In this document: positions 24,364-37,400 of the stretch, piece by piece | How positions within the stretch are numbered: position 1 is the stretch's first letter | Layout of the letters: each line of letters starts with the position of its first letter | From: Channa striata | Lineage: Eukaryota; Chordata; Actinopteri; Anabantiformes; Channidae | Assembly (NCBI GenBank): GCA_033026295.1 | Contig: CM065179.1 | Location: forward strand, 23,181,275-23,245,274 | DNA length: 64,000 bases | Reading direction: 5' to 3' | Translations under genes and position numbers: made by a program | Notes under the pieces: model-generated | What the model was told of the DNA's origin: nothing | The model's input: the letters and a program-made list of their open reading frames with translations, nothing else | Database searches by the model: none

Positions 24364-27184
24364 TCATTTCAGCCCGTGCTGCGTCTCTTTGTGTCTCCTC
24401 AGATCCACCTTTCTTTGGAAACCTTTGCCGCAGAGGTCGCAACCGAAAGGTTTGTATCCGGTGTGTTTCCTGCTGTGTGTGATGAGGTTGGAGCTCTGGC
24501 TGAACGCTTTCCCACACACCTGGCATTTGTGCGGCTTCTCGCCTGGAGGGGAGAAAATAAAACCTCATTTAGAAAACGAATTAGTGCGAATTTAATTCTT
24601 TTTATTTCACAAGGAGATTTTGGGTTTGTTTTTTTTTTGTTTTTTGCGCACAGGTGTGCGCGCCGCTTACGCACTGAATGGCCACCTCCCAGTTTGTTTG
24701 TTTGTTTGTTTGTGTGTTTGCCTTTTCTCCACTCGCCTGTGTGGATGAACGTGTGTTTCTTCATGTCTGACTTCTGGTGGAACCTCTTCCCGCAGAACTG
24801 ACACGGGTACGGCCGAGTGTCGGAGTGGATGAGCAGATGCGTCGACAGGGTAGACGATCTTTTGAAACTTTTGCCGCATATTTTGCAGTCGAAACTCCTT
24901 TCCTGAAACGTGAGCAGAAGCAGGTTTAGTCATTTCAAGTCAGCTACAGCCTCTGTGACAGGAAGGCAGGTTAACAACAAGATGCAAACCCAAAAAAGGT
25001 GTGAAATGCAGGATGCGGTTGAAAGTCTGTGAGGTTACCTGAGAATGCACAGCCTTGTGTTGCTCCAGACTGACTGCGTGTCCGAAGGTTTTGCCGCAAA
25101 TGTCGCACGCAAATGGCCTGGTGCCACTGTGCGATCTGCGGACGTGGACTTCCAGCCCGTGCGGAGTAGAGAACACCTAATGGACAGACAAGGAAAATGA
25201 TGGAAGATTAAATATTTAAAGAGAAATAAATGACAACATTTGAGACTGTTGACTCCTCTTAACAAGGTCAAAGGTCAGCTACGCAGCAGAACCCCGGTGT
25301 GCTGCCCTGACTATAGGACCACGTAAAACAATTGGGACAATTGGGATTTTGATTTAAAAAGAACTAATGATCCCAAGTCATGGACCGTTTTCCATTTTGG
25401 GGCCTGTGTTACGCATTTATTTGTCCCTGCAAGGCCGAGGTCGTGTGGACATCTCCATCCTCACCTTGCTGCACTTGACACACTTGTAAGCACCATTAAG
25501 GATGAGGCTGCTGCACAGCAGGTCAGACTGGGCCTTCATGCTGGGAGTTTTTCCACTGAGGCCTCCGTCAGGAAAGAGCATAGCTGCAGCGTGCCTCCTG
25601 TAGCTGCTGAAAGTCTCCTCTCCCAGAGCCCGATCTGTGAAAAGTGCTGAGTGAGGGCTGCTGTCCCCGTAAAAGCTCATTGTTGTTGGGCCCCTGTCCA
25701 CGTCCATGCTGGGGTGGAGGCTCTGTTGCACCAGGGGCCTCAGCCCGGGCCCCGTGTAGCTGCTCCACGCATACGGCCGGAAGGGAACGGTGAAGGTCTG
25801 GGTCTCATCCACCAGAGGAGACAGGGATTTCTCCGAATCCACTGCAGAGGAGGGAACACAGAGGCCAAATGAAATTTTAATGAAAGCAGTGACATGGCTA
25901 AAGGAAGGGGGTGGTGGATCATTTCCAAGGCCGTGTGTGGTCATGCAGTGTTCTCTCAAAGAATTCCCGTTTAATAAAACTGTTAGCAACAAAAGGAATA
26001 TGACATGTAAGAAGAGGGATTGAATCAGTGAGAACTCAGGCTCTTTTCAATAGTTTTATTTGACGGAAAACTGTATAATGGAGCAGCGTTCATATTAATA
26101 CATTTTTGTTATTTACCTAACAAATTTCATTATATACCGAAAAATTTATTTTAAATGTATATACATATATATGTGTGTGTGTGTGTGTGTTCCTACTGAG
26201 ATTTGAAAAACATCTGCAGTGTGTTTTACAGGAATAACACCAATGGAAACTTCGATGTACGGCTTGTCATGTTTTCCTCCTCAAGGTTGAACCGTTTCCC
26301 TTTGCTCCAGTGCGCAGAACGGAACCTGAATGCTGTGTGTGCTGTGTGCTGGCGCTTACCCGGTGATGCAGAGGGGGACGGAGGCCTCCAGAAGTCCTCG
26401 TAATCCGGGGAGCGATCGCACAGACTGTCGACGCAACTCAGCGGGGACTTTGGGGAATAATCAGCAGCATCAGCCAGGTGGGAGTCCGGGGACAGGCCGT
26501 AGCTGTCCACCCTCATGTCGGTGTCCTCTGCGTGCTTATCTGCATCTTAAGAACGGGGGGGGGGCAGTCAGCATCTTTACCAAAATGAGCAAACCTCCAT
26601 GTTTTAAATAACCTCTGCATCCTGCAAGTTCCGGATCCTGACCAAGATTTATATAATACAGTTAATATTAAACACAGTAATAAATGTCCGAATATAACAA
26701 TTTATCAGTAGGTTTGCTCAATTACAGAAACGGAAATTTTCACAATAATCTATCGTAATTTTAAAAAAATTGAATAAAAAAATGCAAAAATATATCGAAA
26801 TGATTTTTCATCAGTTTAAAACCTCAGTGGGAACTCTGTAGACGTCAGAAATTTCCCCTTTAATTGTATTTGAGTATTTTTCGAGGACAAAAAAATGAAA
26901 ATGATAAAACGAAGTGACGCTTTCATCATTGAAAGTATGAGTGACCTACAAGCAAGTTCCCCTTTGTGTTTCAGACTCTAGTTCCAACAACTGTTAATGA
27001 ATCAATTTCACAATAACGTGTGAAAACAGGCAGTGCAGCGTGTTTAGGAAAGGGCCATCACTGTGCACATACCTGAGCATTTGTGCGCCAGGATGGCGTC
27101 CATCCGCCTGAAGTCGTCCTCCAGAGTCCGGGGCTGGTGGTAAGTGTGCGCCTTCTTACTCTTCACCAAGAAGGAGCGAGGCAT
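24364..27184 (-). CDS. GFI1: GFI1 SNAG/zinc-finger transcriptional repressor, complete, 6 coding exons
   Basis: The exons, first to last, are 27073-27184, 26360-26545, 25465-25841, 25039-25176, 24737-24902 and 24364-24542, giving 385 residues (human 422). The N-terminus MPRSFLVKSKKAHTYHQPR is the SNAG repressor domain, which recruits LSD1/CoREST and HDACs. Exon 2 carries the conserved EDFWRPPSPSASP. Residues 220-380 form six C2H2 fingers; finger 1 uses C220, C223, H236 and H241, and finger 2 uses C249, C252, H265 and H269. Fingers 3-5 bind AATC-core sites in the family. The middle region lacks the Gly/Ala-rich stretch of mammalian GFI1, which accounts for much of the shorter length. The SNAG plus fingers separate it from other C2H2 proteins; GFI1 and not GFI1B is supported by synteny with EVI5 and by the exon 2 motif. 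The paralogue (aa/ab) was not assigned. The last intron (24543-24736) is GC-AG. The family acts in the nucleus in blood and inner-ear hair cell development. Confidence 0.95.
26170..26190. repeat. GT microsatellite in a GFI1 intron
   Basis: A short AT/GT alternating tract lies in the intron between GFI1 coding exons 2 and 3. Confidence 0.8.
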
Positions 27185-27191
27185 CTCGGAT

Positions 27192-28400
27192 CTGAGGGCA
27201 GGCAAGTTAGTGACACTTAACCAGCTGGAAAGACAAGTCCTCCTTCTCACGGCGCGGCTCGCTCTGAACCCTGCAAAGACCTGGTCTCCACTGGTCCGGA
27301 GATGCGCGTCCAAGTCCTTTAACAGAGATCAACCTGACGACAGAGCATGCGCAGACTAGACGCCCCGTCTGCCAGGTGTTGCACGGACGGACAGGTGGAA
27401 GTGCTGCTCGGTGTCCTGCGCTCGCGGCTCCGCACCAAAAAACTCCTGCTGCGTTCGAGTGAGCGCGCAGGGTGATTACAGGTGATAGGAAAACTGTCTG
27501 CAGCGGGGGCGACTTCTTGTCACCTCTTACCGACGCAAATTCACTCATTTCACGACTTGATAACATCTGACGGAGGATTTAACTTCTACCCTACTTTGGT
27601 TTCAAGAAATACCCGTGGAATTACGATGATTCTTTTTTGTTGTTGTTTTTTTCATTGAACAGAAAAAAATGTGTAAGCCGAAATCTCAGAAACTTTGAAA
27701 ATGTTAATTAAATTTTTTTAATATTAACTCCACCGTCTGGAGTTGCTGGAGCCCCTCGGATCAGACCGCAACTCGTGTCTCCAGAGGAGGCCGTGGCAAT
27801 CAGGAGAAATGATAGACGTTTATCAGCACCTTACTCAATCTTTGCAGGAGTCCGGGGAGAGGAAACGCGGAGGCGCACCCCAGGGTGTCTGTTGCTGGGA
27901 GCCTACATGTGGCACGTAGTGGTAAAGTAAAGGGGTGGGGAAACTCTGCACAGGCATCTATAGATAAACTATAGATACAGATCATTATCACTTGGCCTAT
28001 AAATAGGCTACCATTTCATCAGCTCTCAAACTTCGCCAAACTCTGCGCGTCTGTGAATACGTGGCTGGATAAAATTAGAGTAACGTAGAATTTGCCAGAA
28101 TAGACAGTGGCTGTGCCACAATTCCATTAACCATCTCCACGGGGGCTCGGGGGTCCGCACATGTCAGGGTTTGGTTCTGCTCTGTTCCTGGCCGGTGGTC
28201 ATGAGCCCACGGACTGTCATTACGTGACAGACACTCGACACCCTCACGCCTGCGGTGGCAGTTTCACATTACTGCCCTGCGCATTACGAACAGAGCCAGT
28301 TTGTCTTCGCTTCACTCGGGGCGCAGCTTGTAGCGGCTGTTGGGCGTCATTACGCAGCGAGCAGCACAGCAGAGGATGAAGCAGCGGACGCGCGTCCCTT
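27192..28400 (-). promoter_or_regulatory. GFI1: GFI1 5' region: UTR intron, CpG-richer promoter candidate
   Basis: A splice acceptor (CCCTCAG on the minus strand) lies 7 nt upstream of the GFI1 ATG, ending the first coding exon at 27191, so the 5' UTR is spliced. The sequence to about 28400 is visibly richer in CpG than the flanks. It holds an NRF1-like GCATGCGCA near 27348-27356 and a TATA-like CTATAAATAG near 27998 (plus strand). The exact transcription start cannot be fixed from sequence. Confidence 0.5.
27531..27570 (-). other. GFI1: probable non-coding first exon of GFI1 with a uORF start
   Basis: A strong donor (GTCG then GTAAGAGG on the minus strand) ends an exon at 27531. Joined to the acceptor at 27191/27192 it gives a spliced leader. 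It contains an upstream ATG at 27546-27548 with G at -3. The right edge (transcription start) is unknown; 27570 is arbitrary. Confidence 0.45.
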
Positions 28401-29970
28401 TGTGAATTTATGCTGCAGCCAATGAATAATCATAGAGTGGATCTGCCTAGTTTAGTCATTCAGACTCTCTGTGAATTAAAAAAAAAAACAAACAAACAAA
28501 AAAACACTGCTGTATGTAGATATTAGGCGATCTTTTCTCTTCTCATATCGTTTTATGTTTTAGTAAAATTTTTTTTTAACCAAAATAAGCTTTCTCACTG
28601 TATGGCTTTAACGTTTTTTACGGTGCACAATGAAGATTTCTTCTGGACAAATTTAGCAGGAACACTTTGGACTCGGTCTTTCAGCTCGAGGTGTGTGTGC
28701 AGCCTGGTGTTAAAACGGCTCAGCCTGTCAGTACATATGGACAGGAAATCAAAGCGACACATGCCGCCGCTCGATTACCAACATTACGGCCGTGGCATCC
28801 GGACATGGTGTTGGGGAAGATATGAACCCGAACCGATAAAAGCAGCAGCCAGGCCCTGGAGCCCGGACTGGACAGATAGGCCGTCAGAGGAGTTTCATAA
28901 CGCTGCGCAACGGCCCACGAGCGATGGCAAGACCGCAGAGCGTTCAATATAACTGACACAATGTCTTAATAACGGCAACAAAAAAAGGTATTCGTCTCCT
29001 AAACGATAACATATAATTAATAAGTGAAAATATAAAAAATGTTGGAATGCCTTTGATAAGTTTACCCGCAGTTGTGCAAATGCCAGTCAACTACATGTTT
29101 GTTCTATTCGCTTGGTTTAGTGCTGCAAAAATCAATTTCCTCATTTGTACATATTTTAATTCTCTGATAAATTCTTCTTTAAAAACGCATCTACACGTGA
29201 AAACACCAAATGATTCATTGCCTCCCACACGGCACCACAATCTGTTTAATGCGCCGGTATTGTGGTGAACATTTGAGGACCCAGTTTACAACCTCGACAA
29301 ACACAGGCTATAGGTAAAATATTAATATATATAGTGACTAAAAATTAGTGGTGTCCCGTATTCTATACTGTTCCTTAACTGTGTAGACGAGGGGTGGGGG
29401 GTGTAATATTAACTGTAAATCTAAACTCGCCATCTATGATTAAAATATTGTAAATTGCATTTATGAAGTAACACAACCAGGCATCTGTGTAGCAGGTTCC
29501 TTAGCTGTTCTCTTACAACCAGCCTTTATTTGCATAAGTGCTGACTGGGTATGACTGCAAATGCATCTCCAAAATATCCACTAGCACCATCAATCACTGC
29601 AATAAAAACGTAACCATCACACTGACCTCCTTGTGTAGCCACCACAACTACATTTTCCCAAAACTCTAATAATAAAAAGACATTTAGCCAGCATTTGGTA
29701 ATAATACAAACCTGGTAAATAGTTCAGAGTTCCCGAAGAGAGATGCTCTTTTAAAATGTGGTTTTCTGCATGAAATGATTAGTAGTTGAGGCTCAGCTCT
29801 GAAACCGCGAGAAATCACTTCCTGAAACAGCCAATCTAAGCACGAATCTTCAAAGAGGAAGGTACTGCTGAGACTAAACATCCCACATGTGCACACACTT
29901 CAGTCTACGACAGACTCAGGTTCAACACTGCTACCATTAAAAGACAACAGGCAATGAGTTTATCAAACAT
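28401..29970. other. intergenic DNA between GFI1 and the EVI5 3' end
   Basis: No recognisable exon is present; open frames in the 28.6-29.0 kb CpG-rich patch have no family similarity. The stretch could contain upstream GFI1 control sequence. Confidence 0.4.
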
Positions 29971-29976
29971 TTTATT
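29971..29976 (-). terminator. EVI5: candidate poly(A) signal of EVI5
   Basis: AATAAA on the minus strand lies about 1.5 kb downstream of the EVI5 stop; I saw no closer canonical signal. If it is used, the 3' UTR runs from 31477 to about 29950 and includes the CA repeat. Confidence 0.45.
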
Positions 29977-29990
29977 GTGAAATCATATCA

Positions 29991-30024
29991 CGCACACACA
30001 CGCACACACACACACACACACACA
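29991..30024. repeat. CA microsatellite
   Basis: An almost perfect (CA)n tract of about 34 nt, probably inside the EVI5 3' UTR. Confidence 0.9.
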
Positions 30025-31477
30025 AAATCTCATTTAGTTTCCAGAGTGTGCTGACTGCTCCATAGTGTTGCCATGTGTGGCCTTACTGCACTGCAGATAC
30101 GGAAAGTGCCTTAACGTGCTCCTTGTCCACCAAGCAACACAATGTATCTTGATGATCAAAGGGACATAATCATTGCCATCTCACAGTCAGAATCTTTTCG
30201 GTTTCCTGGACTTGTCTTTCAGTGAATACAGGAGTTAGTGTTCAGAACAGACATTTAGAGAAAGTCTTACACATCCAGGTCCTTGCACATGAAATGGAGT
30301 GGATCTGACCTGTAGATTAGCACAAAACAAAACTCTGCTTACTTTGGTAAAAGTTGACAACTCCTGATCCTTCTCCAGGTTGTGTTATGAAGTGTACTAA
30401 TGTGTGTTATCTCAGTTTTATCTTGCAGTTCAGGTGTCTGCATCCACTTTCGTGCAAATTTGTGATACACAAACGCATTCAACTTTTTTTTAAAGTAAAG
30501 CCGGGACGCTTTCAGACAACAATAGCAACAGTAGTTACAGTAGTCATCTGTCCCCTCCTCTCCACATATTCAACATGGCAACTCCGAGCGGCTATTGAGG
30601 AGAGATCAGTTTTTCTGTTAGCAGGAATTTAGCTCACTTGCCTCAAAAACAGGATTTGTCATTTGTGTCACTGTATTAAACCGATGTCCCTTTTCTGAAG
30701 TGTACATTATACTCTACATTAGATACTTATTTTCAAGTTCAAAAAGAATTGAAAATAATATTTAGTTAACTTTTACATATCTACAAGTATGCAGATGTCA
30801 CACTGAGTTTGTGATACAGCACCCCCGGTGAAACGCATGCATTATGTGCTAAGGCCAAAAGTCAACATTACATCAAGCCAATGCTGGCTGACACAAGCAG
30901 CTTTGATACTGGGCTCTGACCAAGCTCAAGACAATAGATAACGATATTTTTATGTACTCACCGCACTCATACGATTCTACCTCTGCCTGAATGACACTTA
31001 GTAACAACGTCAAAACGTTTTGGATGTCATTTATAAAATGCCTTAAAAATATAAAAACATAGAATAACGTGTGGGTTATAGCATAAAATGTCTTATTGCA
31101 CACAGTCTCTTTCTCTGTGTTGTACCTACAGTTGAAGCTTGGGAAGGATTGACTCCTTCCCCCTTCAAAACTCCCTCCTCTTGCAGCATCTGTGGCCCAG
31201 TGGAGTTTGATAAACCCCACATTATTTACTTCTCTGCTGAGGTTCAGTTGAATGATCTGCCAGCTGTTTGGTGTACACTGCCCTCAATAAGAAAACGGGA
31301 ACTACAAAAAGGGAGGTAAATGAAGAAATACTACTTCTGTAAGTTTGATTCTCATGATATGAAATGATGATGTACTTCCTTTCTGAAATCCAGTACTCCA
31401 GATCCAGACTTCTCTGAAATGGCTCCTGGAGTGCTCACAGTGTGTGTATCCCTACTCTGTCAGCCAGCAGCTGACAG

Positions 31478-34400
31478 TCACACCGTGGTGGACTTGTGGT
31501 TGCTGCTCTGAGGTACAGAGAGACGCAGTTCCTCCTCTTCCTCCTCTTCCTCACTGTCTGTGTCCCTGAGGTTGGGGTGCAGCCTGATGCGGCTACTCTG
31601 CTGGGTGCTTCGGAGTGTGGGGCCCTTATCTCCATCTTCATCTGATGACTGGTAAGAATCGTCCCCCACATAGTGATTGATGATGTGGATGCCATCAAAA
31701 GTGGGCTGACTGGCCAAGGCCCTCTGACCTTTTAAGCAGCAAATCTGTGGGAATGCACATGAAGAGTCTTAGGAGCAATGCACAGACTTTCCTCACGCAG
31801 TCAGGAATGAGCAAAGCACACATATGTAACTTTAGAACGAGCAAACAAAGACATTTGGCAAACATAAGACATTAACAAAGTGCTAAACACAATACTGTCA
31901 GTCAGCGATGTTCAATATATTCAATATCACTGGCACATAACGGATGAACTGTCTTTTAAACATGCAGGCTGGAGTTCACAAAAGAAACAAGTGGTAAAAC
32001 ATGAGCTGAGTCCCATTTTCATGCCACATTCCAACAGTTCACACCAACAGAACCCTGCAGTTACAGTAATATACAGCAAAACAATACAGTTAAGCATTCT
32101 GAATTACAATTGAAGTAATGCAGGGCAAACAACAACAGGCGATTGATTGTTGGATGGATTGATTAAAGTTCCAAAACAGAAAATAATATGATTTTGCAAA
32201 GAGTAAAGGCTTTACTGTTTTAAATACTTCTTCACCACAACTTACAACAGTTTTTATTTTTTCAGCTATGAGTAGCTGTGTCATTTCCTCCATAAATGAC
32301 ACAGTGGCATATTAGTATCTGCACAGACGTCAACTGCACCTATGTTTTCAGTAAGTACAATTTATTTGGACAATTTTACACCAAATTTACATACTGCATA
32401 CGTAAAATTGTCTTATGAGTATGTAGTAAGAATTTGGGACAAAGCGCCTCTATGATTTTGTCATGGGTGGGTTTAGCTCCATTGTGAACAGCGTGGGAAA
32501 CAGTCCCAAATGTGTGCTACTGAAAAGTGGAGAGACGAGTCTACGCTCTGCTGCTTATGACGTGGCAAGTTAACCCACCAATTTTTTTTTCAAATCACCA
32601 ATTAGCCTTCACTCCTTAACCAAACTTAAAAAGTTTCAACTAGTCCAAGTGAGTTTTCAAAACCATCCTCTAAATTGCATCTTGTTCATCAACAAGCTGG
32701 AGGGGACTTACTGCCCCATATCGTTGATGGAGGGAAGCACAAATTTCTGGTGACCTACAGCTGTGATGTGTGTCTGTCTCCACAGAACCCCCTTATCATC
32801 AACTGCAAAGCCGAGCCAAGAGTCTATTCTCTGCAAATTGAAAACTCTCTTCAACAAACCATACTGACCTATGATATCTACAACTGAAGGGGACTATGAA
32901 GACTGTGTTGGTAGTTTTGACCAGTGTATGTCAGGTTGACTTCCCCAACTCATATTTAAAGCAGCAACCCTATAGATTCTCCAGTGGTGGAGGAAGTACT
33001 TCAATGTTTTACTAAGAAAAGCTACAGCACAGTGTAAATATTCTCCATTATAATCAGAAGTGCTACGTTCAAAAACGTTTACATCAAAGTATAGAAGTAT
33101 TATCAATTACCTATTAAGTGCAATAGTGCATAATGAATTAAGTATTCATTATGCACTATTGGATTGTAATTATTTCTCAGTGATGAAGAATGGGAGGCAG
33201 AGCCTTTAGCTATCAAGCTCCTCTCCTGTGGAACCAGCTCCCAGTCCAGATTCAGGAAGCAGACACCCTCTCTACTTTTAAGACTAGGCTCCAAACCTTC
33301 CTCTTTGATAAAGCTTATAGTTGGTTCTAGTCCTGCTGCTATAGGCTTAGACTGCTGGGGGACCAACCCCTGATGCACTGAGACACTTTCCTCCTCTCAG
33401 TCCAGGACCACTGTATGCCATTACAGAGTTATTGTCATACAGTGGTCAGTTTATATGTCACCACTGTAGGACATTAACTCTGTGTCTTCTTTGTCCCGTA
33501 GTTGTGCTTCTCCCTCTCTGTCTCCCTCTCTCTGTCCCTGTCATCAGGTGTCCCCTGATTTGGAGCCGTGTGTCTTCCTGGTCCTACCAACCTGCCCAGT
33601 GTTTTCCACTCACCCCAACTGTTCAAGGCAGACGTCCGTCCACCCTGAGCCTGGTTCTGCTGGAGGTTTATTCCGTTAAAGGCAGTTTTTCCTCTCCACT
33701 GTTGCCTATAGTTGCTCAAGGGGGATTTGTTGGGTTTTCTCTAAAAGTCGGTATAGTCTGGACTTTATTATGTAAAGTGCCCTGAGATGACTTTGTTGTT
33801 AATTGGCGACAGATAAATAAAGTTCAATTGAATGTAACTAAAAAGCTATTGTAGCTATATTATATTACTGTTATGTTTACAAATACTACTTTAAAAATTT
33901 GTGGGAATTTTTTTTTTTTATTTCAATAAAGAGTGGTTCAGGTCTTTGCTCTTCAGCCTGAAAATGTCCTACTCCTTGCACATTTTCCCACCCTAAAACA
34001 CTGCAACAATAAGGGACAGTTAATGTCTTTCTTATCTAGCTGAAATCAGTTTTGCTCCTTGTTATTACGGAGAGTTAAACTATGTCTTTGTGCATTTGAG
34101 TGATGGTGGCGGAGGCCTGGAGACATGCTCTGACTAGAAGTCCACACCATGGCAGAGCACAGTGTTGCTCCTTTTCTGCAGAGTGCTTGTAGTTTGCTGG
34201 GTCCAGTGTCATGTAGGACTGCAGAGACTTTGTTCAAGTGATGCCATGGCATTTATAATCGGTTCATCACTGGTTCGACATTCTCTGTTTGGGGCAGCAG
34301 GGGCAACTGAACTAATGTGAAAAAATGCAGATACTCTACCCCCAGCAGCCAGGCCAAGCAGACAGATGTGTACGTTCAAACATGTTTGAGACATGCAACT

Positions 34401-37400
34401 TCAACTGTGTGGACTTTTTTTCAATTGGCATACATACATTACAAATATCTTTACATGCCTATTGATTATTTTATTTGGTTTAGAAACTCAAGTGTATGTC
34501 ACTTTAATGTTGTTTTAGTGGTGCTACTGATCAGCCACAGCATTAACAATGCTCATCTTGGGAAAAATGTAATGTTGGCCATGACAGACAAATGTTATAA
34601 CAAACAGGCTGACCAGCTCTAAGCTGGCCAGAACACCCATGCTAACCCCTGTCCAGCATAACATATGTATTATATGAAGTAGAGTTTTCCATCTGAAATG
34701 TAATGTAGTGAAAGCATAAAGTATTATAACATGAAAATTGTAGTTAATTACAAGTACCTCTAAACTGTACTTAAGTAATTAAATAAATGTGGGTAATTAC
34801 ATTCCACCACGGCTGCACTTCTCTAAACATGTCTTTGGACGCATCTGGGACTGTCTCCCTTGCTGTTTAAAAACAGATGAAATGGGGCTGAGGGTCACCA
34901 CAAGGTTGGGTTTCATTGGAGGTTAAACGGCACATTTGTACAAACTCACCTGGGTCAGCCTGCCATGCACCAGACAGACGTGTAGGGAGAGATAGCATTC
35001 AGAGACCAGTTTATAGCATAGAGGACAATAAGACAATTACATAAAATGTCTTCGTTTACCTACACCTGTCTAAACTGGGCAATCTGCCTTTATGTTGTTG
35101 CAACTTAAAAAGGAAATTCTGATCATAACAACATCTGGCTGCAGTCAACATTTCCAGCAGTATGATGCAAGATTTAACTGAAATTGAGAGGTAGTGGTGG
35201 TCAGACTTGTTTTTAAGCCTCTCTACTTTCAAATTTGCTCACTGCAGATACTTCAGTCATCATGATTCATAGTGTAGCAGACCACTTTCAACTCAGGATG
35301 ACCACTCTAACAAGCAAAAGGGGGAGTGACTGCACTGGTCTGATATAGAGCCAGAAGAAGCCAAAGCATGCAGCACAGTTTAACCACAGTTTGTCTCGTC
35401 TAGTTGTTCGTTGCTTGTTTAATTTTATAAAGGTCAAATGTAAAGATGTGCTGTTATTCCTGTAAATACCACACAGAGATGGTGGAAACTAACTCATTAT
35501 TTCTGAATAATTACAAACTCATTGTTTGGGGGCAAAGTATGAGGCCCATGACATTGGACCTTTTTGTAGAGTTTTATTTTAATACAGAGCTTGACCATTT
35601 TTGTTATTCTGATGATAATTGAATACATTTGTGGCAGCTAATCATGAATTATTATTCTGTTAGGTTTAAGGGTAAGGTTACATCACCATACACTGAAATG
35701 GCACATAAGCAGATGCAAACTTGACACTCAAGTTTTGTATAAAAAAAAAAAAAAAAAAGGGCAACAGTCTGCATACTCAGAATTTAGCCTTGGACTTTTG
35801 TCAGGAGTGGCGTTTCATACATTTAACACACCTGACTACAACAGCAGTTGAGTGATCAACATGCCCACTTGCTTACTTTTAAACCTTTCAATCATTAAGG
35901 ATAGTGCACTAGGATGAAGTCTGAATAATGTCAGCAGCATCTCAATGATAATTATGTGAGAATTTTAATGCATGTCTACAAGCGGCTCTTACTAAATTTA
36001 TAAAAAAAATGTATTTCATGTGGTGGAAAGATCAGAGAGACGTGCTCTCGGCCTGATGTCACTGCTATTCATTATTGATCCCAATGTAATCGTCATTCTA
36101 TAATTAATTCTTTCTTAACTTAAATACAGGTACGCCTTTGTCTGGGCTCTTTGGTGTAATAAGCTTAGTGAAAACCTTTGGTCTGTAGGTTATATGTGTA
36201 AATGTTTTTACTATGGGTGTGCAATGTCAACTCCACACAGGAAGTCTCTGGGTGTAGTTAACACTTCTACTAATCTGTTAGCTTCAAAGTAAAACCAAAT
36301 CTGAGGGAATGTTGTGAAATCTGCTGAAATAGATTTAAAAAACAAAAACAAAACAACAAATCAGAATCTTTACCAAGAGAAAAAAAAAACACTAGTAAAA
36401 TTATCCAGTGCAGTCAGTAATAGGCCTCACCTCATGCTTTAGCTCTGCTATCTGGTCTTTGAGGTCACGGATGTACTGGCTTGAGTCTGTGTGGTTCAAC
36501 TGGCCTTGGACCTTTCCTTCTTCTTTCTGTTGGTAGATGAAATATGATTTTTTAAAAAAAGCTGAAATACTTATTGATTTAACTGGTTTTCCTACTGGGG
36601 GATGTGATGTCAGCATCCTATAAATCCACCGACAGAGACTTATTGCAGTGGGTAAACTTGGGAGTACAGGACATATTAAGCATACAGAGTACTACAAATG
36701 GAAAATGTACCTCCCTGTGATATTAATGGCCATGAGCTACTGTACAAGCAGGACAAAAAGTGGCTAACACTATAGCCTGCCTAAGAAAAAAAAAGAAACA
36801 TAAAGCTGTGGGTGCCATGTGTGGTGCGCGAGCAAAGTAACAGATGTTGGAGGAAACAGAAAAGTGTCATTTGTGCTTGATTTCCTCCTGGGGCTCTGGG
36901 GATGAGGTTTGTTGTTAGATTTAACAGTTAAACAGCCCATGTGATGTTTACCTTCCTCAGTAAAGACATCTGCAGGCTTTGGAGAAAAACACGCCCTGTA
37001 TTTTGAACCTCAATCACACCCTTGAACCTGACAGTGAGACCAGTGAAGGGCGCACAGAGGAGCTGCAACCACAGCGCGGGAACATTGAGACCAAAAAAAG
37101 GGAAGACTGTACACAGCACATAGCAGGGGTGGGGTGACGATGTGGAGAGGTGAGACAGAGTGTCCTCTGCTTGACTACCACCCCAAAATACATACAGAGT
37201 TTTTGATTCTTGTGGTGAGGTGGGGTTGAATGTGTTGCCCTCCCCCCACCAAGAAGAGGACTAAACAATTGAGGTTATTCCAAGAAATCTGTTATTTTTG
37301 AGGTTTTGCCATCGCTAAACATTGCAACAATAAGGGGCAGACAGTTAATAAGACTTCCTCGTATTCAGCTGGGTAAAGCACCAGGTGTCAGGCTGTGGCC

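Noticed and set aside
24343..24801. 152-codon plus-strand ORF
   Set aside because: Antisense shadow of the GFI1 zinc-finger exons, which have clear protein conservation and splice sites on the minus strand.
28602..28952. 116-codon ORF in a CpG-rich patch
   Set aside because: No conserved motif; open frames are common in GC-rich upstream DNA.
33432..33785. 117-codon ORF near the LINE fragment
   Set aside because: It lies in the untranslated-type tail of the repeat; no reverse transcriptase motif.
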